From a virus, in IMG/VR virus record IMGVR_UViG_3300027782_000260, positions 1 through 30,421 of that record: 30,421 nucleotides of DNA; one strand, given 5' to 3'. Position 1 is the first letter of the stretch; each line of letters opens with the position of its first letter. Both the position numbers and the translations under genes were made by a program. The notes beneath the pieces were generated by a model that worked only from the letters and a program-made list of their open reading frames with translations, was not told the origin of the DNA and did no database searches. Shown piece by piece: positions 8,739-13,836 of this stretch.

Positions 8739-8965
8739 AAGACAAGCTAACCTTTATTGTTACCACAATGGTCAGTTTTACGTTGTGCGTGGTCATCGGC
8801 GGCATGGTGTTTGCGCTGTGCTACGGTCTGTTTGATAAAGACGTAAACAACGACGATATATTTGCGCTGCTCGGGCCAGCGTTTCAAACGATTGTCGGCG
8901 GGTTCATCGGTCTGCTGGCAGGTATAAAATTCTCAAACGCAAACGAGGGCGATGATGCTAAGTAA
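8735..8965 (+). CDS. Small two-helix membrane protein in the lysis region
   Basis: A 76-residue protein with two strongly hydrophobic segments (about residues 7-31 and 44-64) separated by an acidic loop (KDVNNDDIF), and an acidic tail (NEGDDAK). It is translationally coupled to the holin upstream (ATGA) and overlaps the endolysin start. The placement between holin and endolysin suggests an antiholin or second holin, but no named family was recognised. Confidence 0.7.
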   Translation: MKDKLTFIVTTMVSFTLCVVIGGMVFALCYGLFDKDVNNDDIFALLGPAFQTIVGGFIGLLAGIKFSNANEGDDAK

Positions 8966-9467
8966 CTTCCCCGCGTCACTGGCGTTAGTCCTGAAGTCAG
9001 AAGGTGGATTTTCAAATCACCCGGCTGATCCTGGGCAAATGACTATGCTTGGAGTGACAAAAAAGGTCTGGGAAGCGTGGGTAAAACACCCCGTCGATGA
9101 GGCCGAAATGCGGGCGTTGACACCGGAATTGGTGGCGCCGTTATACAAGGCGCAATATTGGGATGCCTGCCACTGTTCGGATTTAATTCGCGGTGTTGAC
9201 TACGCCGTATTCGACGCTGCCGTGAACATGGGCAGCGGCAGGGCCGCAAAGCTCTTACAGGCGGCGCTAGGCGTCACTGCTGATGGTGCTATCGGCAGGG
9301 CCACGATCGCTGCTGCGACCGCTGCCGATCCCGTCGAGCTGCTGGAAGCCTTCAGCCTGGGCAAAGAAGCGTTTTACCAATCCCTGCCGACGTTTGGCGT
9401 GTTCGGCAAGGGGTGGCTTAATCGGGTTGCTCATGTCCAGGATGCGGCAGAGGGGATGATGACTTAA
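8952..9467 (+). CDS. Endolysin, glycoside hydrolase family 108
   Basis: A 171-residue muramidase-type endolysin. Residues 14-34 contain LKSEGGFSNHPADPG then MLGVT, the GH108 signature (usually EGGYVNDPDDPGGATNYGIT); Glu17 is the expected catalytic acid. YWDACHCSDL and VDYAVFDAAVNMGSGRAAKLLQ match the core, and residues about 106-165 (LGVTADGAIGRATIAA) match the C-terminal peptidoglycan-binding part of the family. It has no signal peptide, so it needs the holin to reach the cell wall. Two adjacent ATGs (8952, 8955) follow GAGGGCG; the second has the better spacing. The gene ends 10 bases before the end of the converging leftward operon. Confidence 0.9.
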   Translation: MMLSNFPASLALVLKSEGGFSNHPADPGQMTMLGVTKKVWEAWVKHPVDEAEMRALTPELVAPLYKAQYWDACHCSDLIRGVDYAVFDAAVNMGSGRAAKLLQAALGVTADGAIGRATIAAATAADPVELLEAFSLGKEAFYQSLPTFGVFGKGWLNRVAHVQDAAEGMMT

Positions 9468-9476
9468 CAGCCAACT

Positions 9477-9493
9477 GTTAAGAAATTCTTAAC
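9477..9493. repeat. Palindromic dyad GTTAAGAA-A-TTCTTAAC
   Basis: An 8-base inverted repeat around a single central A, between the converging endolysin gene and the leftward operon, overlapping the stop of the 9478-9540 mini-gene. A related dyad, TTAAGGA-T-TCCTTAA, lies at 9599-9613, and both are preceded by CAACTG. Two similar dyads about 120 bases apart look like operator sites, but their coding overlap means they could also be duplicated coding sequence. Confidence 0.4.
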
Positions 9494-9540
9494 CATTCCA
9501 ACGCAGATTGCGCGGCCTCTCTCAGTTTGTCAGTCATCAT
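9478..9540 (-). CDS. Mini-ORF, short paralogue of the next gene (19-20 aa)
   Basis: A very short frame reading MTDKLREAAQSALEWLRIS. It begins exactly at the stop of the upstream 63-residue gene (GAATGATGA), behind a GGGAGG ribosome site. Its first 15 residues closely match that gene's N-terminus (MTDKLRAAAKAALKL), and 20 bases are identical. It is either a real micro-protein or the remains of a truncated duplicate. Confidence 0.35.
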   Translation of the reverse strand: MMTDKLREAAQSALEWLRIS

Positions 9541-9728
9541 TCTCCCTCCCATTTTTCAATCAACTCAAACTCCGGCACCGGCTTCCGTTCCGCAACTGTT
9601 AAGGATTCCTTAATAGCTGGTTCCGCAAGCGCGGCTCTAAGAATACCTGCGGCAAATGCACAATCGCGGTCATCATCGTCCAGCAATTTCAATGCCGCTT
9701 TTGCGGCGGCTCTCAGTTTGTCAGTCAT
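9537..9728 (-). CDS. Small acidic helical protein (MTDKL family)
   Basis: A 63-residue protein beginning MTDKLRAAAKAALKLLDDDD. Short phage proteins starting this way are common in early operons and are mostly helical with no known function. The start overlaps the preceding stop (ATGCGATGA), showing translational coupling. The C-terminal half (ALAEPAIKESL then KPVPEFELIEKWEG) is polar. Two other mini-genes in this stretch start with closely related residues, so it is one of a local paralogous series. Confidence 0.6.
   Translation of the reverse strand: MTDKLRAAAKAALKLLDDDDRDCAFAAGILRAALAEPAIKESLTVAERKPVPEFELIEKWEGE
9599..9613. repeat. Second dyad TTAAGGA-T-TCCTTAA
   Basis: A 7-base inverted repeat around a central T, inside the 9537-9728 gene. 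It shares the CAACTGTTAAG start and the layout of the dyad at 9477-9493. Its position within coding sequence makes an operator role uncertain. Confidence 0.35.
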
Positions 9729-9841
9729 CGCATCACCAGCACTGTGCAGATGATGACCAGCACAACAATTATTAAGCCGATCCTGCCGCAGTCGGCAAAT
9801 CCTTCTGAATACCCTTCGTCGTAATCATTCCAGTTACCCAT
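9725..9841 (-). CDS. Single-pass membrane micro-protein (38 aa)
   Basis: A 38-residue frame: a polar acidic N-terminus (MGNWNDYDEGYSEGFADCG), then a hydrophobic helix (residues about 21-36, IGLIIVVLVIICTVLV) and MR at the end. A GGAGG ribosome site lies 5 bases before the ATG (GGAGGATTTATG). The stop overlaps the following start and its own start lies within the preceding gene, as in the rest of this packed operon. The clear hydrophobic helix and strong ribosome site favour a real gene. The function is unknown. Confidence 0.6.
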   Translation of the reverse strand: MGNWNDYDEGYSEGFADCGRIGLIIVVLVIICTVLVMR

Positions 9842-9989
9842 AAATCCTCCGATCTTTCACCGCCAGAAAAGATACGCTCTTGCGCTCAAGGCACGACTTG
9901 CACTTCCAAATCCGGCGCGTGCCTCTGGTGATTTTGACCAGCTTGTAACCGGCCTCACGGCGGCAGCTCTGGCACACCGGGGCAATCAT
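9834..9989 (-). CDS. Zinc-ribbon mini-protein (51 aa)
   Basis: A 51-residue basic protein with two CxxC pairs: CQSC at residues 6-9 and CKSC about 25 residues later, with positively charged residues between them. This is the pattern of a small zinc ribbon that binds nucleic acid or protein. It is coupled to the upstream gene by an ATGA-type overlap and overlaps the downstream membrane micro-protein. No named family was recognised. Confidence 0.6.
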   Translation of the reverse strand: MIAPVCQSCRREAGYKLVKITRGTRRIWKCKSCLERKSVSFLAVKDRRIYG

Positions 9990-10156
9990 TTCCGCACCTG
10001 CTTGATGGCAGGCACTCCCTGCACCTGCTGCTTGTAACGCCGGATCGTAGCGGCAACGTCGGTTTTTGCCACATTAGTCGGGATAAAAGGGTATTCGATG
10101 ATGTAGATCTTGCGCTCGCGCAGGTAGGCTATGGCGGCTTCCAGTTTGTCGTTCAT
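9986..10156 (-). CDS. Small early-operon protein (MNDKL, 56 aa)
   Basis: A 56-residue protein beginning MNDKLEAAIAYLRERKIYII, then PFIPTNVAKTDVAATIRRYK. The chosen ATG (10156) has AAGGAAATC just before it; a longer reading from a TTG at 10174 adds six residues but lacks a separate ribosome site. The N-terminus resembles the MTDKL proteins downstream. It is mostly helical and basic toward the C-terminus, compatible with nucleic-acid binding, but the function is unknown. Confidence 0.6.
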   Translation of the reverse strand: MNDKLEAAIAYLRERKIYIIEYPFIPTNVAKTDVAATIRRYKQQVQGVPAIKQVRK

Positions 10157-10416
10157 GATTTCCTTTCGTTCCAACGTTGGATGGCAACCTCAAGGGGCTG
10201 GTCTAGGTCGGCGTGGGGGCCGATCATCTGGCATTCCTCGCAGCAAATTGCGATCACATTGGGTTTAACCTCGTCGACCAAGACATCCTCATTACCGCAG
10301 AATGGGCAGGGCAAAATAACGATCTGGCGTTTCTGGCGCTGCTCTCGGGCTGTTTCCCAGCGGTCCAAGTCTTGGCTAAACTGGCGTTCTATTTCGTCAA
10401 AGGCATCGCGGCTCAT
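10153..10416 (-). CDS. Lar-like zinc protein (restriction alleviation family)
   Basis: An 87-residue protein. Residues about 36-87 follow the Lar-family pattern: ILPCPFCGNEDVLVDE, then ICCEECQMIGPHAD and a C-terminal A..RWNER; two CxxC pairs would bind zinc. Lar of the Rac prophage reduces host type I restriction, but many family members are unstudied, so the activity here is inferred. The ATG at 10416 has AAAAGGGGTG ahead of it; a longer reading from 10467 lies inside the upstream nuclease gene. It overlaps the nuclease's last codon and the next gene. Confidence 0.7.
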   Translation of the reverse strand: MSRDAFDEIERQFSQDLDRWETAREQRQKRQIVILPCPFCGNEDVLVDEVKPNVIAICCEECQMIGPHADLDQPLEVAIQRWNERKS

Positions 10417-11546
10417 TTTTTCACCCCTTTTGCTTTTTTGGACTTTTCTTTTTCTTTTTTTTCCCACGGCAGATCGTCGACCAGATCTTTGAAATGGTCA
10501 ACCGGCTGTGACTGCGTAATGTCGCAATCAAACTCGGTTTTGATGGCAGTCAAGGCAAAGTCTCCCAGCAGGGATTTGTCGGCAAGGTTGGTTATATCCA
10601 AACTGGTATAAACCGGCTGGGCAAACTCGGCGCCGGTGATCTTGTTGCGGTAGGTCAGCAAGTTATTGCTGGTCGCATCCATCAATTCCGCAAACCGGCC
10701 GAGCAAGGTAGGAATGTGGCGGTGCTCACCGCATCCGGCACGCTGGGCGGCTACGTCCATATCAGGTTTAGCCTGTGCACACGACCAGCGGGCTTCTCCG
10801 TCAATCTCAGGGGTGCTGTGGGCGCAGGTTCGGCAGCTCACGTCGGGCGCTTCCGTTTCGTAACATTGCGATTTAAAGCGGCAAAACTTGCAGGTGAAAT
10901 TCGTGGCATCGTCTGCCAGCGTCACCGCGGGTTCCGGCGCCGTGATGATGCGCTCGGCTCGCTGGATAGCCTGGTCAAATGCATCTCTGTCGAATTCGAT
11001 GCGCTCGGCGTGGATCTCGTCGGTGTCTTTGTTGACCATCAGATACATGGCGCGAGTGAGGCCAGCCCAGCCCATGTATACTTGCATCTGCACGTAGTGC
11101 TGCGGCTTGGACTTCTTTACCCCATTTTTCACCATCGCGGCAAAGCTCTTGGCGTTTGCGGTCTTAAATTCGAGCAAATGCGGCGTTTTGGGCGCTTCCG
11201 GCAAACCCAGCCCAACACCGTCAAGACTGCCGGCAAAGTGGCCGCCCACCGCCTTGTAACGCCACTGGTTGCCGTCTGCATCCTTATCCCACACCTCAAC
11301 GCCGATGTTTCTCAAGTCGGCGATCAGGCGCGGTTCCTGGTGGTTGCCGGTGTCAAATAACCTGAGCATCCGGCCGTCAAAGTCGGCCGGTTTTGCCCAG
11401 CGGAAAGACAGCCACAGGTAACGATCACACTCGTGGCCGATCTCAGATGCGCCGAGATGCGGGCGCCCCTGCCGGTCGGCTGTCTGTTCGTAGTGCCGGA
11501 ATATTGCGGATCTGGTGCTGTTCTGCGGTTCTGGTAATTCTGCCAT
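10413..11546 (-). CDS. Cas4-like PD-(D/E)XK nuclease with probable Fe-S cluster
   Basis: A 377-residue RecB/Cas4-type exonuclease. The nuclease core is visible: GGHFAGSLDG (His103, Asp109), LLEFKTA (Glu126, Lys128) and QMQVY (Gln153, Tyr157). One Cys near the N-terminus (GHECDR, Cys40) and three after the core (Cys219, Cys222 and Cys228 in CKFCRFKSQC) make the four-Cys pattern that holds a 4Fe-4S cluster in Cas4 and AddB. A second Cys/His group (CRTC at 238-241, Cys256, Cys272, His275) may bind zinc. With the DUF669 and Sak4-like genes upstream it forms a phage recombination module. The ATG follows GGAGGAATC. Confidence 0.85.
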   Translation of the reverse strand: MAELPEPQNSTRSAIFRHYEQTADRQGRPHLGASEIGHECDRYLWLSFRWAKPADFDGRMLRLFDTGNHQEPRLIADLRNIGVEVWDKDADGNQWRYKAVGGHFAGSLDGVGLGLPEAPKTPHLLEFKTANAKSFAAMVKNGVKKSKPQHYVQMQVYMGWAGLTRAMYLMVNKDTDEIHAERIEFDRDAFDQAIQRAERIITAPEPAVTLADDATNFTCKFCRFKSQCYETEAPDVSCRTCAHSTPEIDGEARWSCAQAKPDMDVAAQRAGCGEHRHIPTLLGRFAELMDATSNNLLTYRNKITGAEFAQPVYTSLDITNLADKSLLGDFALTAIKTEFDCDITQSQPVDHFKDLVDDLPWEKKEKEKSKKAKGVKK

Positions 11547-11563
11547 GATTCCTCCGTAACGCC

Positions 11564-11579
11564 GGGGCGTTGCCGCCCC
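11564..11579 (-). terminator. GNRA-capped hairpin between operon genes
   Basis: On the leftward transcript, GGGGCG-GCAA-CGCCCC forms a 6-bp GC stem with a GCAA tetraloop, between the DUF669 and nuclease genes. There is no U-run after it, so it is more likely an mRNA processing or stability element, or a weak attenuator, than a full terminator. Confidence 0.45.
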
Positions 11580-11588
11580 AGCTTGTGA

Positions 11589-12074
11589 TTACTTCTTCGA
11601 CCAGGGGGCAGCTGCCGCAACCTTGCCAGTGGCAAAAGCGGCCGGTACTGCCGGTTTAGCTTTAGGCGCCGGTGCGCCTGTGGCCGTCGAATAACCCTTG
11701 ATGCGGTTGGTCATCTGGCCTGACTGCGGGTTCAGCTCCTGCACCACATCAACCGTGAGGGGAATGTTGTGCAATTCCTCGCTGTCGCCAGGTTCCATAA
11801 TGCCGACACAGTGACAAATGGCCGACAGCTCGCGCTCGGCGATCTGGACCGCGGTCGCGTTGGGGTTGACCAGGTTAAGTCTCGTCCACAGTTTCCGGCC
11901 GCTGTGCTTGGTGTCGCCGATCACTTCCATTGTGAGCATCAGATACTCGCCGGTGCCTGCTTTTGTTTCCTTCATCTCCGAATCCGTGATGATCACTTCG
12001 AAGCGACCGGCGGGCAGGGCGTCAAACGACTGTTGCGGCTCGATGTTTGCAGCATTGAAATTAAGTGAGGCCAT
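11589..12074 (-). CDS. DUF669 family protein, probable ssDNA-binding protein
   Basis: A 161-residue protein. Residues about 15-95 follow the DUF669 pattern: FDALPAGRFEVIITDSEMKE, then GEYLMLTMEV, GRKLWTRLNLVNPN and AERELSAICHCVG. Family members usually sit beside phage recombinase or annealing genes and are thought to bind single-stranded DNA. The C-terminal 35 residues are Ala/Pro/Lys-rich, probably flexible, and end in APWSKK. AAGGAAAATAAC precedes the ATG. It begins one base after the ATPase gene ends, so the two are co-expressed, and it is followed by the nuclease. Confidence 0.8.
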   Translation of the reverse strand: MASLNFNAANIEPQQSFDALPAGRFEVIITDSEMKETKAGTGEYLMLTMEVIGDTKHSGRKLWTRLNLVNPNATAVQIAERELSAICHCVGIMEPGDSEELHNIPLTVDVVQELNPQSGQMTNRIKGYSTATGAPAPKAKPAVPAAFATGKVAAAAPWSKK

Positions 12075-12075
12075 G

Positions 12076-12828
12076 TTATTTTCCTTTGGTTTGGTTGGGT
12101 GCTGCGGTTGTCATTGCATCTGCTAGGGCCGACCAATCAAGCGGCAGGCTGTCCGGCAGGCTGTAACGATTCTTTGCGAGATAAGCGGGTTTTTCGGACG
12201 TGTAAAGCAGGCGCTCGCCGGTGCTGATGCCGCGGCTCACCTTGTTGTTAAAGCCCACATCTGACGATTTGACGATCGTCTTGTAATTGGCAAATCCAAC
12301 TACATCGCACCATTCCTGCACCAGGGCGCTGCTGCGGGCTTGCAGTTTGGGTTGATAACGCTCATACGGCTCGACTTCGGGGCTGTCGAAACGCTTGATC
12401 TCGCAGTGCGCCAGCAGGATGGACGCCATGCCTTTGCTACGCAGGGCGGTCAGATCGTCTAACACTTTGCGCCACAGGTCGGCCGCGATTACGGCGCCTT
12501 TGCCATAGGCAAGGTCTTTGGCTTCGTATTGCGTGTTGATCTGTTCCCAGATCAGGTTATCCAGCCAGTCTAGGCTGTCGATGACGACTGTTTGGAAGTC
12601 GTGCTCGCCCTGTAATGCTTTAAGGGCATCCTGAACATCACTGAACCTAGTCGCCAGCGGGAAGTGATCCGCTTCAAGGCGCCCCAATCCATCCTCAGTC
12701 AAAATGAATATCGGGTTCGGTGCGCTGGCGCCAAAGGTCGTCTTGCCCAACCCATGCGGGCCGTAGACCATGATGCGCGGTGGCTGGATGCTGGTGTTGC
12801 GGGAAATTGCCTGCAGGTTAATTGCCAT
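12076..12828 (-). CDS. Sak4-like RecA-fold ATPase (AAA_24)
   Basis: A 250-residue ATPase. Walker A is GPHGLGKT at residues 23-30 and Walker B is VVIDSLDWL at 81-89. LLAHCEIKRFD (about 145) and the C-terminal region with VGFANYKT suit AAA_24 proteins, several of which act as Sak4-type recombination ATPases with a partner single-strand binding protein. Its neighbours (DUF669 protein, Cas4-like nuclease) support a role in recombination or repair of phage DNA. GGAGGAATC lies before the ATG. Assignment to Sak4 rather than another small RecA-fold protein is from context. Confidence 0.8.
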   Translation of the reverse strand: MAINLQAISRNTSIQPPRIMVYGPHGLGKTTFGASAPNPIFILTEDGLGRLEADHFPLATRFSDVQDALKALQGEHDFQTVVIDSLDWLDNLIWEQINTQYEAKDLAYGKGAVIAADLWRKVLDDLTALRSKGMASILLAHCEIKRFDSPEVEPYERYQPKLQARSSALVQEWCDVVGFANYKTIVKSSDVGFNNKVSRGISTGERLLYTSEKPAYLAKNRYSLPDSLPLDWSALADAMTTAAPNQTKGK

Positions 12829-12838
12829 GATTCCTCCG

Positions 12839-12928
12839 TTAATTTAATGAGAACAACAGAACAACAAAAATCCATAATGATGCGAACGTCACCAACCCTA
12901 AAACACAATCAAGAATAATCTGTTTCAT
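12839..12928 (-). CDS. Membrane micro-protein (29 aa)
   Basis: A 29-residue frame, almost entirely one hydrophobic helix (residues 5-27, including LVTFASLWIFVVLLF). Its start overlaps the preceding stop (ATGA), and GGAGTGAAAG precedes the ATG. The stop lies 10 bases before the ATPase gene start. Such peptides are easy to over-call, but the ribosome site, coupling and clear helix support it. Confidence 0.5.
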   Translation of the reverse strand: MKQIILDCVLGLVTFASLWIFVVLLFSLN

Positions 12929-13299
12929 CTTTCACTCCGATCGTCACAAATGTCTTGCGCCATCTCATCAACGCAATCCGAATCTTCCAGATGTTTCTTG
13001 AGCATCGCCTGCACTTGGTCGTAGAGGCGCTCGATGCGGGCTTCAAAGGCGGGTTTGTTGGTGCCGAGGGCGGCGACTACCAGCTCGTATGCAAAGCTGC
13101 TGTCTAATTCCTCGGTGACAAATTCATACAGATCGACTTCAGTGCGGCCGAGCTGCGGGAATTTGCCGGTGTCGAGCACTTCCTCGACTATGTCATCAAG
13201 TGCGTCTGCGCGGTCATCGTCTGACACTTCGCGGCTTGTGGCGTTGCGGTAGCACTTGGGGCAGTCTGTGGCACCGCAGAGGCAGGGTTCTGGTGACAT
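12925..13299 (-). CDS. Acidic early protein with N-terminal Cys cluster (124 aa)
   Basis: A 124-residue acidic protein. The N-terminus has CLCGATDCPKC (Cys at 6, 8, 13 and 16), a possible zinc site. The rest is helical and acidic: DDDRADALDDIVEEVLD, ELDSSFAYELVVAALG and IERLYDQVQAMLKKHLEDS. GAAAGGATTTAC precedes the ATG within a 22-base repeated leader shared with the next gene upstream. I do not recognise the family; regulator or anti-host factor are guesses from position only. Confidence 0.65.
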   Translation of the reverse strand: MSPEPCLCGATDCPKCYRNATSREVSDDDRADALDDIVEEVLDTGKFPQLGRTEVDLYEFVTEELDSSFAYELVVAALGTNKPAFEARIERLYDQVQAMLKKHLEDSDCVDEMAQDICDDRSER

Positions 13300-13304
13300 G
13301 TAAA

Positions 13305-13326
13305 TCCTTTCGGTTGGTCGGTTGTT
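13305..13326 (-). repeat. 22-base repeated leader, copy 2
   Basis: The 22 bases here are identical to those at 13529-13550. On the leftward strand they read AACAACCGACCAACCG followed by AAAGGA, which serves as the ribosome site of the 13299 gene. Two first-in-operon genes thus share an identical leader. Confidence 0.75.
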
Positions 13327-13522
13327 AGTTTGCTACGGGTAAATTGTTGAGCACTTCCAGTGCGTCATCAAGGCTGACGTATTCTGATTTTGCAATCAAT
13401 TTGGCTTTGCCGTTTGTGGCGTAAGACACAACAATAAATTGCATTTTGCCGCCCATGATGCGCGTGCCGTAGCCTTTGGCTTTTGCAGCTTTTGAGATTT
13501 GAGTGGCTTCTTGTAAGGTCAT
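13325..13522 (-). CDS. First gene of the leftward operon, unknown (65 aa)
   Basis: A 65-residue protein beginning MTLQEATQISKAAKAKGYGT, then MQFIVVSYATNGKAKLIAKS and DDALEVLNNLPVAN. It alternates short strands and helices with a basic centre, so a small alpha/beta fold is likely. It is the first gene behind the strong leftward promoter (13567-13595) and carries the same ribosome-site leader as the next gene. It is therefore expected to be expressed very early and strongly. The function is unknown. Confidence 0.65.
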   Translation of the reverse strand: MTLQEATQISKAAKAKGYGTRIMGGKMQFIVVSYATNGKAKLIAKSEYVSLDDALEVLNNLPVAN

Positions 13523-13528
13523 GATATT

Positions 13529-13550
13529 TCCTTTCGGTTGGTCGGTTGTT
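13529..13550 (-). repeat. 22-base repeated leader, copy 1
   Basis: Identical to 13305-13326. It lies just downstream of the leftward promoter, and its end supplies the AAAGGA ribosome site of the 65-residue gene. Confidence 0.75.
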
Positions 13551-13566
13551 TTGCTGCGATGTGTGA

Positions 13567-13595
13567 ATAATAGACATGGCTTTACAGCGTGTCAA
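13567..13595 (-). promoter_or_regulatory. Near-consensus sigma70 promoter, leftward
   Basis: On the minus strand, TTGACA (13595-13590), a 17-base spacer and TATTAT (13572-13567). The -35 is perfect, the -10 matches at five of six positions, and spacing is optimal. Transcription would start near 13560, about 40 bases before the first leftward gene. It lies in the only divergent intergenic region of the window. A weaker rightward candidate (TTGCAA at 13603, 16 bases, TAAGAT at 13625) could serve the opposite operon. Confidence 0.8.
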
Positions 13596-13662
13596 TAGAT
13601 TATTGCAATTATTTTTATCTGATGTAAGATGGCGACACGTTATCAACCACAAGGGGGTTCAA

Positions 13663-13836
13663 ATGTATCTCACAGTCACAGACGCTGCCAAGAGGCTAAA
13701 GGTCAGCAGACAATGGACTACAACGCTGATAAATCAAGGAAAAATAGCCACAACTATCCTCGCCGGTCGGCGCGTTGTCATTGCTGACAAGGCATTCCAA
13801 GCGATGGAAAAAGGGCGCCGGAAGGCGGGGAAATGA
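13663..13836 (+). CDS. Excisionase-type helix-turn-helix protein (57 aa)
   Basis: A 57-residue DNA-binding protein: YLTVTDAAKRLKVSRQWTT is a MerR/excisionase-type HTH, followed by LINQGKIATTILAGRRVVIA, the usual wing, and a basic tail. The ATG at 13663 has AAGGGGG six bases ahead; a longer upstream reading lacks a ribosome site. It is the first gene of the rightward operon beside the divergent promoter region, so autoregulation or control of the leftward promoter is plausible. With no integrase in the window, excision is not a necessary role. The stop overlaps the next start (ATGA). Confidence 0.75.
   Translation: MYLTVTDAAKRLKVSRQWTTTLINQGKIATTILAGRRVVIADKAFQAMEKGRRKAGK

Noticed and set aside
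10716-11360. 214-codon rightward frame opposite the nuclease gene
   Set aside because: The minus strand has clear nuclease motifs. The plus frame lies fully inside it and its product has no recognisable domain.
13663-13836. Excisionase with a lysogeny module
   Set aside because: Only the HTH fold supports it. No integrase, attachment site or repressor is in the window, so it is kept as a general HTH regulator.
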